Assembly: GCA_012522505.1 (NCBI GenBank)
Contig: JAAYKJ010000051.1
Span: 1 to 32,604, forward strand
Source of the DNA: Clostridiaceae bacterium
Lineage (GTDB): Bacteria > Bacillota > Clostridia > DSM-8532
Direction of reading: 5' to 3'
DNA length: 32,604 nt
In this document: piece after piece, positions 8,041 to 16,719 of the stretch
How the letters are laid out: every line of letters begins with the position of its first letter
Numbering within the stretch: the stretch's first letter is position 1
Made by a program: the position numbers and the translations under genes
The notes under the pieces: generated by a model
Database searches by the model: none
The model's input: the letters and a program-made list of their open reading frames with translations, nothing else
What the model was told of the DNA's origin: nothing

Positions 8041-9354
8041 ATGAAGAAATTTTTAATCGCTCTTATCGTAATTGCTGCAATAGCAGGTATGATATATTTC
8101 AGTATCAGCAAAGATTCAGAGCCTACCATAATGTCGGGTACGTCTGCGCGTAATGCTATACCAGTTAAGGCTGTTACAATTGAGACGGGAAGCGTCACCT
8201 CCTATGTAACCGCACCAGGCATGGTAGAAGAGGTGAACAAGTCCCAGGTTTTCTTTGATACACCGCTTCGTGTCATCAAAGTGCTGGTGAATAAAAATGA
8301 TTCTGTACAAAAGGGAGATAAGTTGATTGTTCTGGACACTTCCAGCCTTGAAGATGAAATGGATAGGCTGGCAGTGCAAAAGGAAATTCAATCCATTACG
8401 CTGAAAAAACTGGAGTCTGGCCAGAATTTACTATCACTTGAAGCGCAGTTGGCCTCAGCAAAAAAAGCACTGGAGCAGGCACAGGAGAACCACCAAACAG
8501 CACTGGACGAGTATAATAAACAGCTGGGTTTCTACGAAAAGGGGATCATTCCCAAAACGCAGCTTGATCAGTACGAAAAGGCTGCAAAGGATGTAGAGGC
8601 TGTGGTGGATAACGCACAGCTCAGTTTTGAAAATGCGGAAAAAGCATATCAGTCCAGTGTAGGGGGCCTGGATCTGGATATACAGTCACAGATTAAAAAC
8701 ATAGAACTGTTAAGTTCACAGATTGACGACATCAGAAAAGAATTAAACAAAATCAGGAATCTTGAAAAAGCACCGATTGGTGGGTTTGTGACGGAAGTGA
8801 ATGTGATTGAAGGCGGATACACATATACCGGACAGCCAGCCTTTACGATAATTGATGCAGAAAACCTGCAGATAACCGCCGCAGTCAGTGAGTTCAATAC
8901 AAAAGACATTGCCATAGGGCAGCAGGTTACGATAACCGGGGAGGCCCTGGGGGATGATTTAAAGCTTTCTGGAGAGGTTACCGCTGTCGCACCGATAGCG
9001 ACCAGAATTCAAACAGCAAGCGGCACAGAAACTGTTGTTGAAGTCAGCATTGCCCCGAATGACACCGAAGGTGTTCTAAAACCTGGCTTAAACGTTGACT
9101 GTGACATCATTACTCAAGAGAAGAATGACGTCGTGGTTGCTGAATATAATATTTTTATTGATGAAAGGGATCGAAAACAATATGTTCTCCTGATCGACAC
9201 AGAAAAAATGACGATGAGAAAGCAGTATGTTATTTTGGGTATCTATTCGGATATGCATGTAGAGGTAGTGGACGGTCTGAAGGCTGGGGACGTGGTTGTG
9301 GCAGATCCACAGGCAAGCTACGGTGATGGAGACAGAATCAGGATAATGGAGTAG
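8041..9354 (+). CDS. Membrane-fusion/adaptor subunit of the exporter (HlyD/MacA family, YknX-like)
   Basis: The 437-aa protein begins with a signal-anchor helix (KKFLIALIVIAAIAGMIYFS) and is otherwise extracytoplasmic. Order of domains: barrel/lipoyl half-motif (VEEVNKSQVFFDTPLRVIKV with NKNDSVQKGDKL), a long coiled-coil hairpin of roughly residues 110-245 rich in K, E, Q and A, the second lipoyl half (APIGGFVTEVNVIEGGYTYT), then a beta-barrel and a membrane-proximal domain. In Gram-positives such subunits work with a MacB-type permease without an outer-membrane channel. It is preceded by AAGGAG and followed 4 bp later by the permease, indicating translational coupling. Confidence 0.88.
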   Translation: MKKFLIALIVIAAIAGMIYFSISKDSEPTIMSGTSARNAIPVKAVTIETGSVTSYVTAPGMVEEVNKSQVFFDTPLRVIKVLVNKNDSVQKGDKLIVLDTSSLEDEMDRLAVQKEIQSITLKKLESGQNLLSLEAQLASAKKALEQAQENHQTALDEYNKQLGFYEKGIIPKTQLDQYEKAAKDVEAVVDNAQLSFENAEKAYQSSVGGLDLDIQSQIKNIELLSSQIDDIRKELNKIRNLEKAPIGGFVTEVNVIEGGYTYTGQPAFTIIDAENLQITAAVSEFNTKDIAIGQQVTITGEALGDDLKLSGEVTAVAPIATRIQTASGTETVVEVSIAPNDTEGVLKPGLNVDCDIITQEKNDVVVAEYNIFIDERDRKQYVLLIDTEKMTMRKQYVILGIYSDMHVEVVDGLKAGDVVVADPQASYGDGDRIRIME

Positions 9355-9358
9355 AAAA

Positions 9359-10561
9359 ATGATTTTATTGGAATTGTTCAAACAGGCTTTCGATAGCTTG
9401 AAATCAAATAAAATGCGCTCCTTTTTGACCATGCTGGGTATTGTAATGGGTGTATTTTCGGTGATCGCCATAATGGCGTTGGGGAATGCAACAGAGAATT
9501 ATATTGTAGGCGAGTTTGAAAAAATCGGAGCCAATACATATAATATTTACAATAAGGGGAGTGATATTACTCAGAACGAGTGGCTTACCCTTAAGGACAT
9601 CAATCTGCTGGAAGAAAACATTCCTGAAATCAAAAACATTACAACACTTGATCAAGGGTTCGGGCAATTAAGGGTAGATTCTGACACAAGGGATGCTATG
9701 ATTAGTGGTGTAACAAGCCAATACAGGAATTTTGCGGTTGTGGATCTGGTCGCTGGTCGGTTTATCAGCAGCTTTGATGACACAGCCAGGGCAAAGGTTG
9801 CGGTTGTGGATGAAAGCTTTGCGAAAAGGTATTTTAACCGGGTTGATATTGTGGGAGAGGAACTGAGCCTGCGCTTAGGTCGATATAATATCAAGGTTAA
9901 GGTTGTCGGAGTTCTCGGCATGGAAAATGACTTTCTCACCGAAATGGCCGGAGATCAAATGCCTGCGATAGTCTTTATGCCGATAAAAACCATTCAATCC
10001 ATTACAGGAAATGAGCGGCTGAGTACCATAATGTTTTCAATTTACCCAGAAGCGGATGTCAAAATGGTCACTGACAAAATAATTGGTCTTCTCGAGAGGA
10101 CACACCGGTCAGAAGACTGCTTTTATCTCCAGTCTATGGACGATGTGCAAAAAATGTTTTCAAGTGTAATCGGCGTAATTACCTCGGTTCTGCTGGTAAT
10201 TGCTGTCATCACACTGATTGTGGGCGGTATAGGTATTATCAATATCCTGCTTGTGTCGGTTACCGAAAGGATTCGGGAAATAGGGATTCGAAAGGCATTG
10301 GGGGCCAAGAAAAGAGATATTGTTATCCAGTTTCTGTTGGAATCCATTCTTATGACCGGAATTGCCGGGATGGTTGGAATCTTTCTGGGTGTTCTGAACG
10401 GGAATGTTATTTCAAGTGTTATTTATATCCCGCCTGCTGTTGATGTTCAGACCATTATCTTGTCTTTTACAATATCGGTTGCATTGGGTCTGATTTTTGG
10501 CGTGTATCCTGCAAAAAAAGCCGCGGACCTCGATCCTATCGAAGCGCTACGCTACGAATAA
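9359..10561 (+). CDS. MacB/FtsX-type ABC exporter permease (YknZ-like)
   Basis: The 400-aa permease has the four-helix MacB plan: an N-terminal helix (MLGIVMGVFSVIAIMALGNA) after the family motif NKMRSFLTMLGI, a large extracytoplasmic domain (about 45-270), and three C-terminal helices containing LVIAVITLIVGGIGIINILL, the coupling segment VTERIREIGIRKALGAKKRD and a final FGVYPAKKAADLDPIEALRYE. It is the energised partner of the upstream ATPase and adaptor. The related Bacillus YknWXYZ is known to protect against the SdpC toxin, so export of or defence against a peptide is a reasonable inference. A terminator follows. Confidence 0.92.
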   Translation: MILLELFKQAFDSLKSNKMRSFLTMLGIVMGVFSVIAIMALGNATENYIVGEFEKIGANTYNIYNKGSDITQNEWLTLKDINLLEENIPEIKNITTLDQGFGQLRVDSDTRDAMISGVTSQYRNFAVVDLVAGRFISSFDDTARAKVAVVDESFAKRYFNRVDIVGEELSLRLGRYNIKVKVVGVLGMENDFLTEMAGDQMPAIVFMPIKTIQSITGNERLSTIMFSIYPEADVKMVTDKIIGLLERTHRSEDCFYLQSMDDVQKMFSSVIGVITSVLLVIAVITLIVGGIGIINILLVSVTERIREIGIRKALGAKKRDIVIQFLLESILMTGIAGMVGIFLGVLNGNVISSVIYIPPAVDVQTIILSFTISVALGLIFGVYPAKKAADLDPIEALRYE

Positions 10562-10583
10562 TAGCAACATTTCGTGCTCTATA

Positions 10584-10630
10584 ACACACCCATCAGCGGC
10601 GGTTTCAATCCGCTGATTGGGAGGTGTTTT
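10584..10630 (+). terminator. Terminator of the exporter operon
   Basis: ATCAGCGG (10592-10599) and CCGCTGAT (10610-10617) pair perfectly, and flanking ACACACCC and GGGAGGTGT extend the stem imperfectly. TTTT follows at 10627-10630. It lies 23 bp after the permease stop codon. Confidence 0.7.
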
Positions 10631-10645
10631 CCATTCAATTCCAAA

Positions 10646-10828
10646 TTAAATGTGGGTGCGGTTGAATTGTAGCCTGTACAGCTTTTGATAAGCATTGATG
10701 CGTTTATCCAGCAGATTACTGTACCGTAGTATCTCTTTGCTTTGTAAATTATATTGTTTTACTTGTATGAGATAATTCATTCGTAACTGCATTCCTTTGA
10801 TGAGCATGTATAAAACGAACTTTCTCAC
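10646..10828 (-). CDS. Spo0E-like aspartyl-phosphate phosphatase
   Basis: This 60-residue protein fits the small Spo0E family, which dephosphorylates the sporulation regulator Spo0A~P. The family pattern (two helices, with S-x-x-L-D-x-x-I-x-x-Y in the second) appears as YSNLLDKRINAYQKL after a first helix LIKGMQLRMNYLIQV. The SQELD core is changed to SNLLD, so it may be diverged or act on another response regulator. The start is GTG 10828, with AAGGAGGT 7 nt upstream; a longer frame from TTG 10846 would overlap that site. The gene is convergent with the exporter operon and divergent from walR, with about 230 bp between. Confidence 0.6.
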   Translation of the reverse strand: MRKFVLYMLIKGMQLRMNYLIQVKQYNLQSKEILRYSNLLDKRINAYQKLYRLQFNRTHI

Positions 10829-10886
10829 CCCTACGACCTCCTTCAACGGAAAAAGAAGATAAAATGCTATTAAAGATACAAAAATC

Positions 10887-10895
10887 TGTTATAAT
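10887..10895 (+). promoter_or_regulatory. Extended -10 promoter upstream of walR
   Basis: TGTTATAAT (10887-10895) is a perfect extended -10 (TGnTATAAT). No good -35 is seen. It would give a leader of about 160 nt before walR. The rest of 10896-11062 shows no gene and no clear structure. Confidence 0.5.
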
Positions 10896-11062
10896 AGAAT
10901 TAACCGGATTCATTTGTGTACTTCCGTTTTATATTGATTCTGAAGAGGGATATAATAACATTCCTTAGGCCTGCCCGGTTGAAACAGCAAAATATTGCGT
11001 ATATTATGTTTTTACCAATTAAATTTAAAAAGTAACATAAAAAGTGAAAAGCAGGTGCAAAT

Positions 11063-11758
11063 ATGAAAAGAAAAATACTGATTGTTGACGATGAAAAAAA
11101 TATAGTGGATATTTTGAAATTCAATCTGAAAAAAGAGGGTTTTGACACCATTGAAGCATATGACGGAAGACAGGCACTGGAAATGGTTGAACGGGAAAAA
11201 CCAGACCTGATCCTTTTGGATATTATGCTCCCGGAATATGACGGGTTCACGGTATGCAAAAAAATCAGGCAGACGCTGGATACGCCTATATTGATGCTGA
11301 CAGCACGGGAAGAGGAAGTAGACAAGGTTCTTGGGCTGGAGCTCGGTGCAGATGATTATATTACGAAACCTTTCAGTCCAAGGGAACTGATGGCTCGGGT
11401 GAAGGCAAATCTACGGCGGGTTGTTGAAGATGTCCAAAAGGTTCAGGGCGAAGTTCTAACCCGCGGGGACTTAACCATCGATGTGAACCGTTATGAAATT
11501 AAAAGAGATGATGAAACTATCGAGCTTACCCTGCGTGAATTTGAACTGGTGAAATTCCTTGCGATGCAAACAGGACAAATTTTTACAAGGGAAAGCCTTT
11601 TGGAAAAGGTCTGGGGATACGAATATTATGGGGACGTCCGTACCGTTGATGTAACGGTTAGAAGGTTGAGAGAAAAGCTTGAGAGGGTTCCCAGCAGGCC
11701 TGAATACATTCTGACAAAACGCGGAGTGGGTTACTATTTTAATCCCTCGTTAACATAA
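11063..11758 (+). CDS. walR: Essential cell-wall response regulator WalR (YycF)
   Basis: The 231-aa OmpR/PhoB-type regulator has a receiver domain (acidic DD in LIVDDEKN, phospho-acceptor D53 in [12 protein letters not shown] in [11 protein letters not shown]) and a C-terminal winged helix ([40 protein letters not shown]). The match to WalR, with [10 protein letters not shown] after the receiver and a WalK gene next, makes the assignment firm. WalR controls autolysins and wall growth through sites of the form TGTWAH-N5-TGTWAH. One such near-match lies at 18196-18212. It is separated from walK by 184 bp, an unusually long gap for this pair. Confidence 0.93.
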   Translation: MKRKILIVDDEKNIVDILKFNLKKEGFDTIEAYDGRQALEMVEREKPDLILLDIMLPEYDGFTVCKKIRQTLDTPILMLTAREEEVDKVLGLELGADDYITKPFSPRELMARVKANLRRVVEDVQKVQGEVLTRGDLTIDVNRYEIKRDDETIELTLREFELVKFLAMQTGQIFTRESLLEKVWGYEYYGDVRTVDVTVRRLREKLERVPSRPEYILTKRGVGYYFNPSLT

Positions 11759-11942
11759 GGCTGCTGGTAAAAAACCTATTCTTGCGTGAAAGGTTATGTA
11801 AGCTGCCGATTTCAGCTTCCATAGTGTCATCGCCTGTACCGGTGTGGAGATGTCTGAGACCAATTCGATCGCGATGCGTAAATTGTTATATTTAAATAGG
11901 CTGGAATCATCGGAAATCCAATTGAAACACCGGGGGATATGA

Positions 11943-13733
11943 ATGTTTTTACGAAGCTTGCAATGGAGACTGATCATCATAATTGTAGCCATCACCTTTG
12001 TTCTGATGTCTGTTATTTGGGTTTTCCTATTTTATAAGGTGGAGGATATTTTTTACAACGACTTCAAGGATACAGTAACCGATAATTATGCGGTTTTGAA
12101 TATTAACGAAAACATGTCGGTACAGAACCTGATAAAAAAACTGGAAGACGATCCCTATACCCTTAGCCAGCTTGCTGGCAGGGAAAAAAGCTTTACAATT
12201 CTGGATGGGCATACGCATGAAATAGTGTATTCCTTGGATGTTTCCTACAAAAAAAATAAAATAGACTTTCGTAATGAAATCTTGAAATCAGAAAACTTGA
12301 TGGCTGTCATCAACGACAAGAACGAAGGCAAGGAAAAGAAACTTACCCGATCGGCCAAAGGAGATGATTTCTACGATTATGTGAAACGGCAGGCACTGTC
12401 AGATGGCGACTATATTTTATATTTTAAGTACAATCGTTCACAGGCATTACAAATCATTGGTGAATTCAGCAACGTCATCTTTACCGGTATGCTTATTGCG
12501 GTTGCTGTTGCCATTGTAATCGGTTTTCTGCTTTCCAGAACCATAACAAAACCAATCATCGATATTATGCATAAAGCAGAAAACATTACATCCGGCGACT
12601 TCGAACAGGTATTGGAAGTAAAATCCGAAGATGAAATCGGGAAACTTACAAGAACTTTTAACTATATGACAAGCCAGCTGAAAAGCATGCTCAATGAAAT
12701 ATCCAGCGAAAAAAATAAATTTGAACTGATACTGAACTTTATGACCGACGGAATCATTGCGTTTAACCGGGAAGGCCTGATTATTCATATCAATTCAGCA
12801 GCAGTGCGGTTTTTGGAATTACAACACAAAGACCTGACTTTTGAAGGAATCATGGATAAGCTAGGCCTTACATATGCGCTGCCAGATATGCTGGACGAGG
12901 AGAACCTCGCAGATATCAAAGATAATATAACAATACGGGATCGGTTCTACCGGGTAAATTTTGCCTCATTTACGGACAAGGAAAATACAGTTGAGGGGAT
13001 TATTACAGTGATCCAGGATATTACTGAATCACAGAAACTGGATAACATGCGCAAGGAATTTGTGGCCAATGTTTCTCATGAACTGAAAACGCCACTGACG
13101 TCTATAAAAAGCTATTCTGAAACGCTGCTGGACGGTGCCGTTGATGATCCGGAAACCGCAAAAAGCTTTTTGCAGGTAATCTATTTGGAATCCAACAGGA
13201 TGGATCGGATCGTGAAGGATCTGCTCCTTTTATCCAAGCATGACAGCGGGATTCAGTTAAACCTGCAGCGAATATCCCCAACGGAATTGACACAAAGTGT
13301 AATCCAAAATCTTAAGATGACTGCTGACGAGAAACATCAGAAGATTAAGATGGTTGAGACCCAAAAAGCGCCGGATATCTCCGGTGATTGGGACAGGTTG
13401 GAGCAGCTTCTGTTCAATATTGTGGGGAATGCCATTAAATACACACCTGATTATGGCGAAATCGTTGTATATGTAGGAAGAAGAGAGAAGAATGCCTGTA
13501 TCTCGGTTGTGGATAACGGTATTGGAATTCCTGAGCAGGATTTGGGAAGAATTTTTGAAAGGTTTTACCGCGTTGATAAGGCTCGTTCCAGGCAAATGGG
13601 AGGCACAGGACTGGGGTTGTCTATCGCCCGTGAAATTGCAGAATTCCATGGCGGGCATATAGAGGCAAAAAGCGAGCCAAACAAAGGCACCGAGATAACG
13701 ATTATTTTGCCCGGAATTGTGGTGGAGCAATGA
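11943..13733 (+). CDS. walK: Sensor histidine kinase WalK (YycG)
   Basis: The 596-aa kinase phosphorylates WalR. Order of domains: membrane helix about 10-31 (LIIIIVAITFVLMSVIWVFL), an extracytoplasmic sensor region of about 145 residues, a second helix about 177-200 (IFTGMLIAVAVAIVIGFLLS), HAMP linker, PAS domain around 255-355 (NFMTDGIIAFNREGLIIHIN), HisKA with phospho-acceptor H379 in NVSHELKTPLTS, and HATPase_c with N-box NIVGNAIKYT, DNGIGIP and GTGLGLSIA. This is the canonical WalK architecture. The 184-bp gap after walR holds a 6-bp hairpin (11800-11818) and no gene that I can recognise. Confidence 0.93.
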   Translation: MFLRSLQWRLIIIIVAITFVLMSVIWVFLFYKVEDIFYNDFKDTVTDNYAVLNINENMSVQNLIKKLEDDPYTLSQLAGREKSFTILDGHTHEIVYSLDVSYKKNKIDFRNEILKSENLMAVINDKNEGKEKKLTRSAKGDDFYDYVKRQALSDGDYILYFKYNRSQALQIIGEFSNVIFTGMLIAVAVAIVIGFLLSRTITKPIIDIMHKAENITSGDFEQVLEVKSEDEIGKLTRTFNYMTSQLKSMLNEISSEKNKFELILNFMTDGIIAFNREGLIIHINSAAVRFLELQHKDLTFEGIMDKLGLTYALPDMLDEENLADIKDNITIRDRFYRVNFASFTDKENTVEGIITVIQDITESQKLDNMRKEFVANVSHELKTPLTSIKSYSETLLDGAVDDPETAKSFLQVIYLESNRMDRIVKDLLLLSKHDSGIQLNLQRISPTELTQSVIQNLKMTADEKHQKIKMVETQKAPDISGDWDRLEQLLFNIVGNAIKYTPDYGEIVVYVGRREKNACISVVDNGIGIPEQDLGRIFERFYRVDKARSRQMGGTGLGLSIAREIAEFHGGHIEAKSEPNKGTEITIILPGIVVEQ

Positions 13734-13861
13734 ACAAAGTGAATCAGACAGCGCTCTATCCAGCTGATGCATTCTTTAAAGAGCGGTTCTTCTGCGGTAG
13801 TATAAAGCCAGTTAATTTTACTGTAGATATACGAGGATAATTTGTATGGGTGATGTCCAGT

Positions 13862-14266
13862 TTACAAAAACAGGGCCTGGAATACTTCCTGACCGGGCAA
13901 AACCTTGATGCATTGCATCAGGGTTTCTGATTCGCCATATTTTGCTCTTATTGTATAAAAACCCGGGGGTAACTCTTCCAGTTTGAAACGACCATTAAAC
14001 TCCGATTTTGTTCTGGAAACCGGAAAGTTGCTCTCATTTCCGAAATATAAAAGTATTCCCACATCATTTACGATGCGTTTTTGCCTTCCATAATATGTTA
14101 TACCGGTGATCTTGCCTGAATAATCCATTTTTTCATTGTTTACAACCAGATGTATGCGCTGTGTGTTATTCTGGACAGGCATTACATCCATATTCTGTTC
14201 CTGGTCCAAATCCTGGCAATTGTATTGCAAGCTCTCTTTTTCCAAAACCGCTTGATCCGTTTCCAT
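13862..14266 (-). CDS. Hypothetical protein with carboxypeptidase-regulatory-like fold
   Basis: The 134-aa product has a glutamine/glutamate-rich N-terminal third, then a beta-sandwich-like segment: ...GKITGITYYGRQKRIVNDVG, a SEFNGRFKLEELPPGFYTIR motif and a C-terminal KVLPGQEVFQALFL. The pattern of GRF, L-PPG-Y-TI is typical of carboxypeptidase regulatory-like (transthyretin-like) domains, which serve as adhesive or structural modules. There is no signal peptide. It lies directly downstream of the low-complexity gene on the same strand, with a hairpin (14345-14374) between them. A spore-layer role is possible but unproven. The 13734-13861 gap to walK, which converges on it, shows no clear terminator. 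Confidence 0.5.
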   Translation of the reverse strand: METDQAVLEKESLQYNCQDLDQEQNMDVMPVQNNTQRIHLVVNNEKMDYSGKITGITYYGRQKRIVNDVGILLYFGNESNFPVSRTKSEFNGRFKLEELPPGFYTIRAKYGESETLMQCIKVLPGQEVFQALFL

Positions 14267-14344
14267 TTTACATACCCCGTTTCTACGCTGAGAAATCTTC
14301 GCATGCGCCCATTGAACTCGTTATTTTTCATCTGTATGTTATAT

Positions 14345-14374
14345 GCAGTGTGGCAAGGCAAAATACCACACTGC
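14345..14374 (-). other. Intergenic hairpin between two minus-strand genes
   Basis: GCAGTGTGG (14345-14353) pairs perfectly with CCACACTGC (14366-14374) around a 12-nt loop. No U tract follows on the minus strand, so it more likely marks an RNA processing or stability element, or a partial terminator, between the low-complexity gene and the 134-aa gene. Confidence 0.45.
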
Positions 14375-14387
14375 ACGTATGTTTTAA

Positions 14388-14720
14388 TTAATAATATTTC
14401 GTTTTCTTTTCAGGATTTTCTGCCTTTGCTTCAGCACTGCTTTCAGCCTCTGCTTCCACCTCGTTTTTGATCTTTGCTTTAACGTCAGCATCCACATCTG
14501 TTTTAGTCTTTGATACATTCTCCACCTTCGCATCAGAATCTGCGTCGGTTTCTGCGGTCTGACCCTGACTCTGCTTCTGTGTCAGGTAGTTATAGTTGAT
14601 TTGTTTGTTGGTCTGTTTCTGACGTGTTTCCTGTTCAGCTTCCACCTCTGCCTCCAATTCTGCCTTTATCTCTGCCTTCAACTTACTCTTCAATTCAGCA
14701 TAATCATATTCTATCACCAT
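14388..14720 (-). CDS. Low-complexity charged protein, likely sporulation-expressed
   Basis: The 110-aa product is almost entirely A, E, K, D, Q, T and S. It opens with MVIEYDYAELKSKLKAEIKA, continues with alternating KAE/EAE units, a central Q/N-rich stretch (QTNKQINYNYLTQKQSQGQ), then D-A-D-A and E-A-E-A runs, and ends in KKTKYY. It should form charged helix or remain disordered. I do not recognise a family. The start is ATG 14720 with AAGGAGGTG 5-6 nt upstream; a longer frame reaching 14774 would begin in the promoter. A near-consensus sigma-K promoter lies 40 bp upstream, suggesting a spore-layer protein (inference). Confidence 0.55.
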   Translation of the reverse strand: MVIEYDYAELKSKLKAEIKAELEAEVEAEQETRQKQTNKQINYNYLTQKQSQGQTAETDADSDAKVENVSKTKTDVDADVKAKIKNEVEAEAESSAEAKAENPEKKTKYY

Positions 14721-14757
14721 GAAGCACCTCCTTCCCTGCATTATGATTGAACTAATA

Positions 14758-14784
14758 CATATTATGCAATTCACGAAAAAAGGT
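14758..14784 (-). promoter_or_regulatory. Candidate sigma-K promoter of the low-complexity gene
   Basis: On the minus strand AC (14784-14783), 16 nt, then CATAATATG (14766-14758). This matches AC-N16-CATANNNTA with one mismatch at the last base. The predicted start near 14750 is about 30 nt before ATG 14720. Confidence 0.4.
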
Positions 14785-14906
14785 TAACCGTAAATTACAT
14801 CAATTCCCGCGAATAATATTCCAAACACCTATTCGCACTAAATCCTCTCTGTTTCGTTATGAAAGGCAAAAAAGCGATAAGGATAATTGAGGTAAAAAAT
14901 CATATC

Positions 14907-14935
14907 TTTACTTAATCAGCATCTATATGTAAAAT
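14907..14935 (+). promoter_or_regulatory. Promoter of the Hsp70/J-protein operon
   Basis: TTTACT (14907-14912) and TAAAAT (14930-14935) are separated by exactly 17 bp. Transcription would begin near 14942, about 75 nt before the TTG start. No CIRCE element (TTAGCACTC-N9-GAGTGCTAA) is present in 14721-15018, so classical HrcA heat-shock control is not indicated. Confidence 0.5.
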
Positions 14936-15018
14936 AGAGTTTAAACAACACGATAATATTAAAAATGTCTGAAATAGACAGAAACATAAAAATCACCATG
15001 TTTCAGGGGGTATACATA

Positions 15019-16719
15019 TTGGATATCATTGGAATTGATCTTGGTACTACAAACAGTCTGGTTGCAATCTGGACCGAGAACGGCCCGAGGATTATCCCAA
15101 ACGTTTTCGGCTCTGGTATTACGCCATCAATTGTAAGTGTCGATGACTCAGGAGAAATATATGTCGGGGAAATAGCCCGCGAGAGAATGATTACGCATCC
15201 ATACATGACTGCCTCCAATTTCAAGCGGTACATGGGAACGGAAAAAGTATATCCATTAGGGAATTACAAGTTTAAACCAGAAGAATTGTCGTCCTTTGTG
15301 CTCCGTTCTCTGAAATCCGACGCAGAAGCCTATCTTGGAGTGGAGGTAAACGAAGCGGTTATCAGTGTGCCTGCTTATTTTAATGATGCGCAGCGAAAAG
15401 CTACAAAGCGGGCTGGTGAACTGGCGGGCCTTAAGGTTGAGAGGCTTGTCACTGAGCCCACAGCAGCTGCCATCGCTTATGGTCTTCATCTGAAAGAATC
15501 AGAAACGAAATTTCTCGTGTTTGATCTGGGTGGCGGAACATTCGATGTTTCCATACTTGAATTGTTTGAAGGTATTATGGAAGTGAAATCCATTGCCGGC
15601 GATAATTTTCTTGGTGGGGAGGACTTCACGGATGCTTTGACCTCCTACTTTGTCGAGAAATGCAATGTCGATCTCCAAAGTATGGATCTAAAAGAACTAA
15701 CTAAATTAAAAAAGCATGCTGAGCTATGCAAACGCCAGCTGACAGCGGGCTCAGATGCAAAATTCTGCTTGATGCAGGGGGATAAGAGCTATGAAGCGGA
15801 TTTGGACAAGAACAAATTTGAAATGATAGTGGCTAATCTATTGCTGCGGTTACGCCAGCCCGTAGAGAGAGCTTTGAGAGATGCGTCCTTAAAGCCACAG
15901 GATATGGATGCTGTTATTCTGATTGGTGGGGCGACAAGAATGCCTGTAATACGTAATGTAGTGTCCAAAATGTTTGGACGGCTTCCATATACAAGTATCA
16001 ACCCCGATGAGACCGTGGCCTTGGGAGCTGCAATACAGGCAGCGCTCAAGGAAAGGAATGAATCGTTGAACGAAATAATCCTTACAGATGTATGCCCCTA
16101 TTCATTGGGTGTTCAGATCGTCCGTGACATGGGAAACGGTCAGTTTGAAGGAGGGTACTTTCTTCCCATTATTGAAAGGAATACTCCGATTCCAGTGAGC
16201 AGGGCAGAGGTTCTTGAAACGATTGAGGATAATCAGACATGCATCCAACTTGAAATTTACCAGGGTGAAAGCCGAAAGGTAGAAAACAATATTCGTATCG
16301 GTGAATTAAGCTGTAGTATCCCCCCTGCGCCTGCCGGAAAACAGATGATCGACGTACGCTTCACATACGATATCAATGGATTGCTTGAAGTGGAGGCAGT
16401 TGCCCTGGAAACAGGCATCAAACACAAGATTGTTATAGAAAACAGCCCAGGCAGCATGACGCCAAAAGAAATTGAAGAACGGCTGCAGGAGCTTCAGAAG
16501 CTGAAAATCCATCCGCGGGACAGGGCCGAAAATAAGCTGTTGCTTTCCAGAGGGGAACGATTGTATGAAGAATCCCTTGGTGAAATGCGTGCTTGGGTAT
16601 CCAGACTCCTTGCAGATTTTGAAAATGTTCTGTCCAGGCAGAATGACAAGGAGATCAAGGTGTTTGCAGCGAAGTTGAAAGAGAAGCTGGAAGAGGTTGA
16701 GAGGCGGTTGGGGTTCTAG
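15019..16719 (+). CDS. Hsp70-family chaperone, HscC-like
   Basis: The 566-aa protein has the full Hsp70 ATPase signature ([15 protein letters not shown] at the N-terminus, [15 protein letters not shown] near residue 170, [13 protein letters not shown] near 300) and a substrate-binding beta domain starting at [12 protein letters not shown]. The helical lid is short and ends ERRLGF without the DnaK-type disordered tail. Length and pairing with a DjlB/C-like J-protein point to HscC, a specialised Hsp70, rather than housekeeping DnaK; no grpE neighbours it. The TTG at 15019 is the likely start: AGGGGG lies 8 nt upstream and the product then begins right at the conserved [10 protein letters not shown]. 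An in-frame ATG at 14965 would add 18 unconserved residues. Confidence 0.85.
   Translation: MDIIGIDLGTTNSLVAIWTENGPRIIPNVFGSGITPSIVSVDDSGEIYVGEIARERMITHPYMTASNFKRYMGTEKVYPLGNYKFKPEELSSFVLRSLKSDAEAYLGVEVNEAVISVPAYFNDAQRKATKRAGELAGLKVERLVTEPTAAAIAYGLHLKESETKFLVFDLGGGTFDVSILELFEGIMEVKSIAGDNFLGGEDFTDALTSYFVEKCNVDLQSMDLKELTKLKKHAELCKRQLTAGSDAKFCLMQGDKSYEADLDKNKFEMIVANLLLRLRQPVERALRDASLKPQDMDAVILIGGATRMPVIRNVVSKMFGRLPYTSINPDETVALGAAIQAALKERNESLNEIILTDVCPYSLGVQIVRDMGNGQFEGGYFLPIIERNTPIPVSRAEVLETIEDNQTCIQLEIYQGESRKVENNIRIGELSCSIPPAPAGKQMIDVRFTYDINGLLEVEAVALETGIKHKIVIENSPGSMTPKEIEERLQELQKLKIHPRDRAENKLLLSRGERLYEESLGEMRAWVSRLLADFENVLSRQNDKEIKVFAAKLKEKLEEVERRLGF

Noticed and set aside
10900-11325. Minus-strand frame of 141 codons overlapping walR
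   Set aside because: It is the reverse of the strongly conserved walR receiver region, has no ribosome site and shows a serine/isoleucine-rich composition typical of antisense frames.
14388-14720. Low-complexity gene as a repeat artefact or CRISPR-like array
   Set aside because: The repetition is at the amino-acid level only, without regular DNA repeats and spacers, and the frame has a strong ribosome site and promoter.
14721-15018. CIRCE heat-shock operator before the Hsp70 gene
   Set aside because: No TTAGCACTC-type inverted repeat is present.
15019-16719. Housekeeping dnaK
   Set aside because: No grpE, hrcA or dnaJ neighbours, a shorter lid with no DnaK-type tail, and a DjlB/C-like partner all favour an HscC-type protein.
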